A model generated the notes under the pieces. The model saw only the letters and a list, made by a program, of their open reading frames with translations. It was not told the origin of the DNA and did not search any database. This document shows, piece after piece, positions 16,201 to 24,343 of a DNA stretch of 64,000 nucleotides (position 1 is the first letter of the stretch; the number at the start of each line of letters is the position of its first letter). The stretch comes from a virus. The stretch covers positions 1-64,000 of the IMG/VR virus record IMGVR_UViG_3300030419_006925. One strand, written 5' to 3'. The translations under genes were made by a program, and so were the position numbers.

Positions 16201-16351
16201 CGGCTTTCCAGATCTGCCCCAATTCTTTTCTTAAAAGATCCTCGGTGCCTTCCACCACATCCGGACACAAATAAATACTGATTGGGTTTGTCCAAATATC
16301 AGTGTAGCTCCATGGAACCATGTCTGTAAAATCGTGGCCACTCCAAACCAT
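13262..16351 (-). CDS. Large presumed virion protein, 1029 residues, family unknown
   Basis: ATG at 16351 with GGAGG about ten bases upstream; the stop abuts the next start. The protein is rich in Tyr, Asp, Asn and Ser with many aromatic-rich beta-type stretches. A central more helical part (about residues 420-560) includes DALNKNYFYPGYEVRKRAW. Toward the end, segments such as NKKYYYLFRFVTENGVPGEL look like fibronectin-III-type strands, and the final KIRLTSKKTGKKLDINVNF is compatible with a small beta domain. I recognise no named family. Its size and place in a run of large genes between the baseplate and DNA genes suggest a tail-tip, fibre or tail-associated protein. Confidence 0.7.
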   Translation of the reverse strand: MVWSGHDFTDMVPWSYTDIWTNPISIYLCPDVVEGTEDLLRKELGQIWKAEEPDLEEIETEAYVSTYTLAPPQIFVEGPDESIRGITTYKLESKSKYISKIEVNPVFIKAINDRTLVPNYRMPVRLYANEENTKGDKFWKELFSGGKFGENNFDNLMNIDRVFYDQVFSIPMPYSNMQTKIYSSAADASAVYKIQAKYFNYNEDVQRYQDWSSERSELLIPNIYSYWEVVSYGKMDPSPIAPESDDLIGWDIAALEDQSRELLDIYFNRVMYYMSPGASAFTNGYTDVYNEWVGAFPYHIHSSSTENVIKKMYKNIIYSTLNMPGGDEDTYESSLESINNKSQHILQHPYEINLKFPRYENTHSDVTGRPDEPKYWNANELNLTDGLPLRDIIEDHGLSSKFMEMLKDIDDGALAGLQYSEKSFVKQTRHVLSDIASDVQSEFSNIKLKSFDYLEFLSYLYNHFDDALNKNYFYPGYEVRKRAWKLSYDKTAERRSHMNEFRSTYYDNSLDRYNDSVKILQTMEGTLQYLRDYMELGVDMTEAHDGLDMEEGSDFEEQLSQYTTQSEQILRYLFNPANKKAEVLAYKIEKFEGNTQEGSSELLNLQNFWFFNSSLAAPYIEYKDTQVKYGKEYTYDCYAYVAVTGHKYRYREFRLTKMIGTIDENLDGVPEYYCVQFYDPRNMESADQLFATEFSLANVSYVGSNIGDVREILSESPRYTALSQRNEFATKNVDLSTTPHLADFYLDIEPCIKIFKIPMYSKKLGIYDSPGNTITSIPFQFLDNSKKIGFNVMHDDFQPNKMYPITISEEDRTLRSNYLNSKDLLATEVIDIFSESPARYIEMYRITSKPSSYDDFNNHLISRIDLKIKDSALTYADHMIADEIQPNKKYYYLFRFVTENGVPGELSKVLECQLIDDGGYLYSIFNAIEESDFVDNTLTRVSTSFKKVMQLEPNISQILINDTDVDYSKPAATQAHKVIIGDSGEDTLFDKKFKIRLTSKKTGKKLDINVNFNLRTENYTSTETWTEET

Positions 16352-16353
16352 TG

Positions 16354-18426
16354 TTAGTAATCCTCCACGGTGGGGGCGCCCGAATCGCCGAGGCCCTCTT
16401 CCTCAACCGCAGTTTCGGCCCCCAAGGTCGCCTCGTCGGCGGCGGCGCGCGCGCGGCGCTCAGCTTCCAGTGCCTCGCGAGCGGCTTTTTGAGACTCAGA
16501 AAGGGTTATAGAAGTGCCAGTATCATATTCATCTGCAATGCCTCTTTCGAACGACGATAAGTCAGCCATCCTAATTGGCTTGGATTTTTGCATTTTTGCC
16601 TTATGATCTCTTGGGTAAGGAAGAGTGGCGTCAACCAGTTCTTCAGCGGTGTGCATCAGCAAACTTACCCACATCCAGTGGCGGAAAGTTATCTCTCCGC
16701 CCGCCAGTGACTTGCGCGCGCTGTACAAATGGGCGGACTCCGTGGTTGTTGTAGCATCTTCAACCTCGGAAAGAGGCATTCGAAGGATATCCAACTCTTC
16801 CTTAAAAGGGGTCGCGCCCTCAGCGCTCCAGTCGAGCAGAGTGGCGCCTTCAGACTTCAGAAAGTCGTCCCAAAAGGTCCAGTCGGGGTTAGCCCATTTG
16901 AATCGAGTTGCTGTCTCTATATTAGCATTTCGGATGTGGGTTGGGAGCATCCCGCCGCCGCGGGCAGTGGCCATTAAGTAATCTGGCGAAGAATCTACCC
17001 AAGTTTCATACCAGCCCGAGGCGCCAAACATTGACCATATAGGGGTTCGGTTGGCCGCTACCATGAGGTCCGTTCCCACATATTTCGGAGTGTCACCGCC
17101 GTCAATGGGCGAACCATAAAAATCGTAATAGTTGTCAGGGTGCACATATCCAATTCGGAATTCTGTAATATGGTGAGGTTCTGAGCCATAGTGAACCGTC
17201 GATTCGCCGGTGTACTCCTGCACATCATCTGCTGTATCGGTGTACAGTCTTGGATAATCACCGTTCTTACCTCGATGATACGCCCACTTCCAAGCGCTAC
17301 CATCACCGAAGAACGGATATGGCCACGTTTCTCCGGAGTGGCCGATGTAGAAATTCGCATCTGTGGCGGCGTCGAACAACACGTTGTAAGTGTCATACCA
17401 GCTATCATCGGAATCCCGTATATAGTTCATATCGCCATACTCATCCATCATGAGCGTTTGGTAAACGTTGATCGGGGATAAATCCGATCCCCAATAAGCG
17501 GCCCGCATGTGGGTTGGGTGGAGCGAGAGGGATGCATCAACATATACCTGCTGGACTTTGCTATAATTGCGTACAGAAGAATTTATGTATCCGGGGGATA
17601 TGTGCGCATATCTGCTAAACCTGAAAGCGTTGTAATTCTCGGCAGATCTGAAGAAGTTAGACTTGATTTGCGCCGTACCTGCTTGGTCCGGAGTGTCCGT
17701 GCCGCCCGGGTGACATCGAGGAGTCGGAACGAAGGTGTAGGACGGCTCATCGCTCCCGGGGCGATCATCAAAGACTTCCCATTCATAACTATACCAGTGA
17801 CCAAAAGGGCATTCAGCGTCTAAAAATGGACCAGTGGCTGTGCAACGTGCAGCAGTGATCCCGGTATCCTCAATTAGATCTTGGGCATAGGCCCAAGAGT
17901 CGGGGTCTATGAACGTATTATATGGTAACTCTGCCAGAATAGTATAAAGATGGGTCATATAATACCCGTTACCCATAACCCGCTCGGAGGTTGTGGTGGG
18001 CCAGCCCAGGTTATTCATCCATTGGTACGCCCCTCTTTGCACATGAAACCATGGAGCATAACTTACATCTTCCCAATCGACCGGTTGAGGATCCAAGAGG
18101 GTAGAGTGAGCCGAGCCGGCGTAGCTCTTGTACACATTCCAGCCACCCGTGTCGTCTTCATAGAAGTGTTTACGCAAGGGTGCATCCGGGCCGTCATCAA
18201 CTAGATTTCCCTCATAATATCCCCACTGTCGAAGCCAAGAGGTGCCCAGTGAATGATTATCAGCGGCCCTTACTACTAGCGGCAGTGACCAGCCGAGAGC
18301 CATGGCTCCATCGGCCTCGATTGTAGTGAAGGTTGAACTAAAGATGTTATACTTTCCGGAAGAGCCGTGCCAACTTGGGGTAAAAGAGGCGCCCCACAAA
18401 GTGTCGTCGTCAGTATCGTCAGCCAT
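16354..18426 (-). CDS. Trp/Tyr-rich presumed virion protein with Ala/Glu-rich, GC-rich tail
   Basis: 690 residues from the ATG at 18426, which overlaps the preceding stop (TAATG) and has AAGGAG upstream; the frame could open at 18447 but that adds only seven residues. The body is unusually rich in Trp, Tyr, Asp and His (for example SWLRQWGYYEG and DSDDSWYDTY), as in large beta-structured surface proteins. The last 60 residues differ: an Ala/Glu/Arg helix (KAAREALEAERRARAAADEA) and an acidic Gly-rich end. The DNA there (about 16376-16470) is much more GC-rich than the rest. No known domain is recognised. It is probably a virion component, inferred from its neighbours. Confidence 0.7.
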   Translation of the reverse strand: MADDTDDDTLWGASFTPSWHGSSGKYNIFSSTFTTIEADGAMALGWSLPLVVRAADNHSLGTSWLRQWGYYEGNLVDDGPDAPLRKHFYEDDTGGWNVYKSYAGSAHSTLLDPQPVDWEDVSYAPWFHVQRGAYQWMNNLGWPTTTSERVMGNGYYMTHLYTILAELPYNTFIDPDSWAYAQDLIEDTGITAARCTATGPFLDAECPFGHWYSYEWEVFDDRPGSDEPSYTFVPTPRCHPGGTDTPDQAGTAQIKSNFFRSAENYNAFRFSRYAHISPGYINSSVRNYSKVQQVYVDASLSLHPTHMRAAYWGSDLSPINVYQTLMMDEYGDMNYIRDSDDSWYDTYNVLFDAATDANFYIGHSGETWPYPFFGDGSAWKWAYHRGKNGDYPRLYTDTADDVQEYTGESTVHYGSEPHHITEFRIGYVHPDNYYDFYGSPIDGGDTPKYVGTDLMVAANRTPIWSMFGASGWYETWVDSSPDYLMATARGGGMLPTHIRNANIETATRFKWANPDWTFWDDFLKSEGATLLDWSAEGATPFKEELDILRMPLSEVEDATTTTESAHLYSARKSLAGGEITFRHWMWVSLLMHTAEELVDATLPYPRDHKAKMQKSKPIRMADLSSFERGIADEYDTGTSITLSESQKAAREALEAERRARAAADEATLGAETAVEEEGLGDSGAPTVEDY

Positions 18427-19169
18427 TAAATAAGCTCCTTGCTCCAAACTGGTTTTGTTCTATGGTTTAAATATTTTGAATGTTTATTTCTCTCATGAAA
18501 GACACATATTCCGGATGCTATCTGTATCATATCCGGCATGTTATATTGCTTTTCAAACGTGGACATTTGCTGCTGCATGCGCGGGCGAGCATCGTCCAAT
18601 TGATAAAACGGATCTGTCTGATCCGTGAAGCCCTTTGGTGTAATCAATTGTGGGGTTTTTGAATAGGTATCTTCAGTGATAAGTTGGGTGTTTCTAAATC
18701 TTATTTCTGCTGTTTGTGTACTGATTAGTGAAAAATCTTTGGTATAGTTCCTTTCTGCGTAGTCAAAATCGTTCAGTTGCGTACGCATAGACTTAACAGC
18801 AGTGAGGCCAAAACCATGCAAAGCATCATGCGCCAAAATATTTGTTCTTTTTTGTATAGGACCAATAGAATAGCCCAATGATTTCAATGCTTCTAGGCCG
18901 TTTGTTATTTTATGTCGATGAGGAGTAAGAAAAGGGCTGGCATGCGGCCTTGTTGAAGAAAATAACTGATTATATTGATTTTTTCTGCGGATCTGCATTA
19001 ACCTTCTTCTGTTTGTCGCGTGGTCTACGATGGGTGGAACCCAGTCCGTTCCTTTTGTTTTTTTCCTTTTGCCGCTATATCTTTCATGTGCGGTCTGCCT
19101 TTTGCTTTTTGTGCGATGGTCGTCTAATAGTTCTTGATTTTTTGGTATTTGATCTTTTGTGGGTGCCAT
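18426..19169 (-). CDS. Basic protein of unknown function between virion genes
   Basis: 247 residues from the ATG at 19169, with GGAG upstream; an in-frame TTG at 19184 would include that site, so the ATG is preferred. The first 90 residues are strongly basic and low in hydrophobics (RTKSKRQTAHERYSGKRKKTK), consistent with a disordered or nucleic-acid-facing segment. The C-terminal half is mixed, with Gln-rich pieces (RPRMQQQMSTFEKQY). A Cys and several His residues near the end (GICVFHERNKH) do not form a clear metal site. No family is recognised. Its stop overlaps the next start by one base, so it is co-translated with the 690-residue protein. Confidence 0.65.
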   Translation of the reverse strand: MAPTKDQIPKNQELLDDHRTKSKRQTAHERYSGKRKKTKGTDWVPPIVDHATNRRRLMQIRRKNQYNQLFSSTRPHASPFLTPHRHKITNGLEALKSLGYSIGPIQKRTNILAHDALHGFGLTAVKSMRTQLNDFDYAERNYTKDFSLISTQTAEIRFRNTQLITEDTYSKTPQLITPKGFTDQTDPFYQLDDARPRMQQQMSTFEKQYNMPDMIQIASGICVFHERNKHSKYLNHRTKPVWSKELI

Positions 19170-19208
19170 TTTTTTATTCTCCAAAAATAAATAGATGATT
19201 TATGTTTT

Positions 19209-22200
19209 TTAATTAAGTTTTCCGCCGCCGCCCTTAGTGAAACCACCGCCATCGCCCATGCCCTTTTCACCGCCTAGGTCGGGGCCCATCTTTCTGGTGG
19301 CCGCTTTTCGGGATTCCGTCGCTGCGAGTTCTTTCTCCAAGGCATCAGTGCCATGGCGGCCCGGGAGCGTGAACCCAACACGACCGCCGCTGCGGCCGCG
19401 GCGTGAGAAATGTATGTCATCGTTATTATCATCGCCGCCGGTGGAGCCGCGTTCTCCCTCGAAGTCGAGGTGTTCAAACTCCTTCAGTTCGGGCTGGAAT
19501 GGAGGCGGGTAATCGGGCACATCTATGGCGACTTCCGGGCCGGCTTCGTCATCCACCGTCTCATCATTATCATAATCATCATCGACGAGATCGTCAAAGC
19601 CGGTATCGGCGGACATGTCATCGCCCGGGACGGCGGGTTGCTCTGGGGCAGTGAAGAGAACGTCGCCTTGAATATGGCCACCGGAGTAGACACTATATCT
19701 TGCATTTCCTGCAATTGGCTCAGTAATTGGTATCGTGTTGTAAAACTTTATCGATCTAATCTCGTCAGCGCCGAAGTCTTCAAAATCTATAGTGCCGCCC
19801 GTAGAGGTGCCACCAAAAGAGTCCCAAACGTCGGACTCATCGAGCCCCATTAACTGTAGTGCACGGCTGAAAACAGGGTGATACGTGTATCCATATTCGC
19901 TTCGAAGCTGAGTCATAGGACTTACGACATTGATTAATTTTTCGAACATGTGCACGAAGCCGTCTACACCGCCCATGGTACCATTTGGGGGGAAAACTTC
20001 ATTTAAAATCCATTGTGTATTATTGGTCATGTTAACCCACATTTCATGATCTTCGGTTGTGTCCGCCGAAAACGAATGAAACAGCAACTCTCTCCACAGG
20101 TTATAATACACGACCGCCTTTATTGCCGATTGTTTATCTAAACTGCCGGCTTCTTCCATTAGGGCTTCGGCAAAAAATTCATTAAAATATTCTCCAAGGT
20201 TGTTGTAGCTACAGTATTCTTTTGCTTTGTTGTAATAATTGTCCATAAAATCATTATATACGTCGATTAAGTTTGCAACCATAAAATTGTAGAAAAAGTC
20301 AATTGTTGTATCTTCAACTTCAAACATAATAATATATTCTGTGGCTGGCACTCCTGTTACCGACAAGTATTCCAAGTGTTCTGAGCGACCAGATCGTTCG
20401 CCGCCGGTGAAGAATTTCTCGGCGCCACCAGTATTATAGAAAGCAACATCGTCGTCCATATAGTCAGCATATTCAAAGCACATTAAACGATAGCCATCTT
20501 TAACTTTTAATCCAGAATTATGCGAACTTTCGTAGGTATTATAATTCCAAAGCGTCTGCCCCCAAGATCTATCAAAGGCGGCCTCGTGAGGGTCGATGTC
20601 ACCGGATGTACCTTCGCCCGAGGTTGCATGTGATGAAGCGGCGAGGATATTCATCTCGCCCGGAGCGTACATCTGGATGAATCCATTTCCTATCACATCG
20701 AAATCGACAAATTTTAAATACGAATATTGTCTTTTTCCGTAGTCGTGGATTGCATGCTTCGAGAAGTTGCCGGCAAACGCTGGGCTACCGGCGACATCTG
20801 AATAGTTGTATATATATGGATAGCCTTGCTCTGGTCGGGAGGGATCAGATTTATAGCGAAATGTATGATTAGCGGGATAAGGCTTCTGATCATCCATGTC
20901 CAATTCTAGAACTATTACGCTCGTATTCACCGTGTAGGATTCCGGATCATCTGGTGTGTCGTACCAATCGCTGCCCGGGCTGGTCATTGTCGGCCAATCG
21001 CCCATCACCAACTCTCTTCTTATCATTTTTGCCTGCTTAACTCTAAAGTAATGATAGGGAATTGTGATACGAAATAGTCTTTGTAGTCTCGATAAGGAGA
21101 TCATATATCCCAAATTTGATTGCGTGTGAAGGGCCTTCTCCCAATCAAAAAATACAATGCCACTGTTTTTAGTTGCAAAATTTGCATATAAATCGTCGCC
21201 GGCTGCTGTCCAATGTGTTTCGTCCGGGATCGGATCCTGATCAGAGCCTATTGCGCCACCAAGATACATTTCATAAAGTGCATCTCTTGCGGCTTCAACA
21301 TCTTTATCCTCAATCCAGCCTTCGCTCGAACCTAGCCCAAGTTTTTCGTCACTGGCGATGTGGGCCCATCCTTCTTCTTCTAAAAATTCATCAAAGTCGC
21401 CGGGGGTTCCTCCTGCAATGGGCATTGTCATGATATTTTGTCGCGTCATCTGAGACCATTTAATCGGTATATATTCATTTCCTTGGTACCAATTCGGTGT
21501 CGGAGTATATGGCCGGCCAGAACCAGCGGGATCTCCTGTCTGCAGGGAACCCACCACCGAGACAGTCCGAGTGTCAACGGTAGATTGAGCCACGGTGGCG
21601 CCGCGGGCTATAGTCGTATCTCTGGTTGCTGTTTCGGAAACGCCATCCTCGTCCCACCCATGCTCATAAAAGCTAGCATTATCTATGGAATATGGTGGGT
21701 TCGGATTTTTTCCCCAATAAGACATAGCTACCGCCAAACGACGCAAATCAAAAATCTTTCCATTATAAATTAATTTCTTTACAAGCCTTCGTTGTAATCC
21801 AACTCTTCCGTTTATCACATTTAATAATGGAGAAAATCTATTGTAAAATTCCCCGGATTTGGTGGCGGTTGATTTTCCACTGTATGTTCTGCGGAACAAT
21901 TGTAGCTTGGGAATCATGGCGTAAGAATCTTTTTCCGTTTCTAGGATATACTGCAAATTCACTATATTTTCTTTCAAGCGGTTGGATGAGGCAATATGGT
22001 CCGCGAATGATGATATTAAATTTTCTAACGTATCAATAATTCCCTGATGATCAACATATCCGGATAAATCCGTTGCATGATACTTTCCATCAAACGTCTG
22101 TAGCGCGAGGCCCATATAAAGTGCACCGTTGTCTGCTTCTACGAAGATTTCCTCAATTGCGCTTGGGACATGATTTTTATCAAGTATGTGCTCATATGTT

Positions 22201-23003
22201 ATATCTCCAAAATTGTTATTGAAAAAAGATCCGCCGCTGATAAAAGCCGGCTGAATGACTGGCGAGGGGCCTTTATATGTGCCTTTACCGGGTCCATGCA
22301 CGTAGATGCGTCCCTCATCGGTGTCATCGAACACATCTTTATCGAACAGGCCGGCATTTTCATCGCCGTCGGCAATATCATCATAATGCAGACCACAAGC
22401 AAAGAATACAAAAACTTTTTCAATGGGTGTGCCGTCGGTCATTGCTGCTTCCAAGCTGTTCTGCTCATCGCCCTCAATGTTAACCTCAAGTGAGACTTTT
22501 ATATTTTGAATTTGAATAATTTCGTCTCCCTTGTCGTCATATGCACCGGTTTCAATAACATACGAGCCAAAGCCAGATCTAGAGTCGGCGGTACCCATAA
22601 AACTACTAAGAGGATCCATCCTCATACGCATTGGAGATGCGCGGATGGCGCCCGGATTGTCGAGGCCCTCGGCAGTGTCGTCACCAAGCATGTGCGCATA
22701 GAGAACATCTCGAATATTCAACCTTGATTCCAGCAACTCTTCATTGCGAGCCTCGTCTGCAGAAATCCAACTATACAAATATACATCTCGCAAGTGCTCG
22801 CTAATAAACTCATTAGGGTGAGCCTCGTGATCGCTTTTTGTTAAGCTTATCGTCAAGTAACAGCTAATGTGGAAGTTCCCATCCACCATTTGAATACCCG
22901 ACTCATTTCTTTCTCTTTCTATAAAAACCTTGTTAACAAACACATTTGGCAAATATCTTCCAAAAAGATTCTTAGATCTGGTTTCTAAAACAATTTTTCC
23001 CAT
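19209..23003 (-). CDS. Very large presumed virion protein, 1264 residues, with acidic and Gly-rich tail
   Basis: ATG at 23003 overlapping the previous stop (TAATG). The N-terminal 330 residues (from KIVLETRSKNLFGRYLPNVF) look like a beta-rich assembly domain with EVNIEGDEQNSLEAAM and similar segments. A long middle follows with many aromatic and acidic residues and a helical part near 960-1050 (NFMVANLIDVYNDFMDNYY). The last 170 residues are disordered in character: an Asp/Glu-rich run (DDLVDDDYDNDETVDDEAG), a proline stretch and then a Gly/Arg/Lys-rich end (FTKGGGGKLN). No named family is recognised. It sits between two other unknown virion-type genes and is translationally coupled upstream, so a tail or fibre role is likely but not shown. 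Confidence 0.7.
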   Translation of the reverse strand: MGKIVLETRSKNLFGRYLPNVFVNKVFIERERNESGIQMVDGNFHISCYLTISLTKSDHEAHPNEFISEHLRDVYLYSWISADEARNEELLESRLNIRDVLYAHMLGDDTAEGLDNPGAIRASPMRMRMDPLSSFMGTADSRSGFGSYVIETGAYDDKGDEIIQIQNIKVSLEVNIEGDEQNSLEAAMTDGTPIEKVFVFFACGLHYDDIADGDENAGLFDKDVFDDTDEGRIYVHGPGKGTYKGPSPVIQPAFISGGSFFNNNFGDITYEHILDKNHVPSAIEEIFVEADNGALYMGLALQTFDGKYHATDLSGYVDHQGIIDTLENLISSFADHIASSNRLKENIVNLQYILETEKDSYAMIPKLQLFRRTYSGKSTATKSGEFYNRFSPLLNVINGRVGLQRRLVKKLIYNGKIFDLRRLAVAMSYWGKNPNPPYSIDNASFYEHGWDEDGVSETATRDTTIARGATVAQSTVDTRTVSVVGSLQTGDPAGSGRPYTPTPNWYQGNEYIPIKWSQMTRQNIMTMPIAGGTPGDFDEFLEEEGWAHIASDEKLGLGSSEGWIEDKDVEAARDALYEMYLGGAIGSDQDPIPDETHWTAAGDDLYANFATKNSGIVFFDWEKALHTQSNLGYMISLSRLQRLFRITIPYHYFRVKQAKMIRRELVMGDWPTMTSPGSDWYDTPDDPESYTVNTSVIVLELDMDDQKPYPANHTFRYKSDPSRPEQGYPYIYNYSDVAGSPAFAGNFSKHAIHDYGKRQYSYLKFVDFDVIGNGFIQMYAPGEMNILAASSHATSGEGTSGDIDPHEAAFDRSWGQTLWNYNTYESSHNSGLKVKDGYRLMCFEYADYMDDDVAFYNTGGAEKFFTGGERSGRSEHLEYLSVTGVPATEYIIMFEVEDTTIDFFYNFMVANLIDVYNDFMDNYYNKAKEYCSYNNLGEYFNEFFAEALMEEAGSLDKQSAIKAVVYYNLWRELLFHSFSADTTEDHEMWVNMTNNTQWILNEVFPPNGTMGGVDGFVHMFEKLINVVSPMTQLRSEYGYTYHPVFSRALQLMGLDESDVWDSFGGTSTGGTIDFEDFGADEIRSIKFYNTIPITEPIAGNARYSVYSGGHIQGDVLFTAPEQPAVPGDDMSADTGFDDLVDDDYDNDETVDDEAGPEVAIDVPDYPPPFQPELKEFEHLDFEGERGSTGGDDNNDDIHFSRRGRSGGRVGFTLPGRHGTDALEKELAATESRKAATRKMGPDLGGEKGMGDGGGFTKGGGGKLN

Positions 23004-24325
23004 TATTCATCCTCACAGGGTTCCGGATCAGTAGGCGATCCCGACGGAGCGAAGCCTTCATTTGGTACTGCACATATTTCAGGTACCGTCACCGATCCAT
23101 AAATATCATAATACAACGCGGGGGCCGCCTCCGGACAATCAAAATCCATATCAATATAGTATGTTTCTTTATTAAACGTTTCCTGACACTTACATGCTAT
23201 TATTGAATCAACATGATGATCAGTTAAAACATCAAAATAATATTCTACACCATCTTTGGTTAGTGCTGTAGTATTTTCTGTCATTTCGCGCTGCGGTCTA
23301 GGGCGGATCATGTGACCATCAACAACTTGAGGATCCTCTCTTTGGTAGTATTTTCTTTCTAGAATCGTTGATGTGCTATCGGATCCGAATTCGTCAGGAT
23401 CTTCATCTTTCATTTCAAATACTTCAACATCAAAATTATCAGTCAACAAGAGCGTGTTCATCTCCTCTGCATATACCACTAAATCATCTTTTATAAGTTC
23501 GACCACATTGCCGTCGGAAAAAGGCCTTGTAGATCTAATAGTGTTAGCAATGCTGGAATCTGCGAAAGTTTGACTTGGGGGGCCGATCCTTTTTTTGTAA
23601 AATAAATTTACATTAAGTTGCGGTATTTTATATTCAATATCCGTGTTTCCATCTGGGCCATTATCCGGGTAATAGGTCGTGTCGTCCATGGTCGAACAAT
23701 CCTTGATGGTACCTTGGCAGGCAACAATCTTCCATGCCGGGGCAGCCTGTTGGTCTTCACCGTCAAAATATGCATCACCAATTTCAGATTGGAAGGATAA
23801 TTTGTCAACAGAAACTTCTGGACTGATCGCCGTGAACGCATGAGTAAAGGCGGCGGGCGAAACACCTCCGACAATCAATGCTAGGATCCAATATGGTGTT
23901 TCGGAGCCAAAATACTCTCTTGCAGCGCTGTAATCCGTCGCTTCGAAGCCAGCGCCACCCGGAGAGTACGATTCTACGAATTCCTCAAATATTTCCACGG
24001 TAGGAAAGATTGAACCCATGGCATCCACGATTCCGTCGTGCGTTCGATCGGACCAACCCAAGAGGTAATCCGAATATGGAACAGTGTTTTCTATTCCTTG
24101 AAAAGACAATATCCCTTCTAAATATTGAGTATTTTTTTTGATTCTTTCGTGAATTTCATTTTGTTTTTCTTCTCTTAGGGAAGCATATTCTCCATCATAA
24201 ATTATGCCCTCATCATAAAATGAATAATATGTTGGCTTAAGATTTCCAATGGCCAATTTACGCTTACCATAGGGGGTAAATTGAAAATCAATAACCTGTT
24301 CTTTTTTATTTAAAAATTTTGCCAT
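23003..24325 (-). CDS. Presumed virion protein, distant relative of the LTEQGRKRM family
   Basis: 440 residues, ATG at 24325. The start (KKEQVIDFQFTPYGKRKLAI, then LKPTYYSFYDEGIIYDGEY) follows the same plan as the genes at 11096 and 12158: a T-x2-GRK-type turn, a short linker, and an aromatic strand ending in an acidic-Tyr motif. The similarity is weaker and confined to about 60 residues. The rest is acidic with scattered Cys (CQGTIKDCSTMDD, CDFDCPEAAP-like pieces) and no recognised domain. The end is acidic (PEPCEDE). It lies directly after the giant LamG protein gene and is coupled to the 1264-residue gene. Structural role inferred. Confidence 0.7.
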   Translation of the reverse strand: MAKFLNKKEQVIDFQFTPYGKRKLAIGNLKPTYYSFYDEGIIYDGEYASLREEKQNEIHERIKKNTQYLEGILSFQGIENTVPYSDYLLGWSDRTHDGIVDAMGSIFPTVEIFEEFVESYSPGGAGFEATDYSAAREYFGSETPYWILALIVGGVSPAAFTHAFTAISPEVSVDKLSFQSEIGDAYFDGEDQQAAPAWKIVACQGTIKDCSTMDDTTYYPDNGPDGNTDIEYKIPQLNVNLFYKKRIGPPSQTFADSSIANTIRSTRPFSDGNVVELIKDDLVVYAEEMNTLLLTDNFDVEVFEMKDEDPDEFGSDSTSTILERKYYQREDPQVVDGHMIRPRPQREMTENTTALTKDGVEYYFDVLTDHHVDSIIACKCQETFNKETYYIDMDFDCPEAAPALYYDIYGSVTVPEICAVPNEGFAPSGSPTDPEPCEDE

Positions 24326-24343
24326 TCTATTTAATTTCCGCCA

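Noticed and set aside
19185-19208. CTATTTA(TT) sequence upstream of ribosome binding sites, also near 39205 and 38829
   Set aside because: Three loose AT-rich matches without fixed spacing to a start are not enough for a regulatory element.
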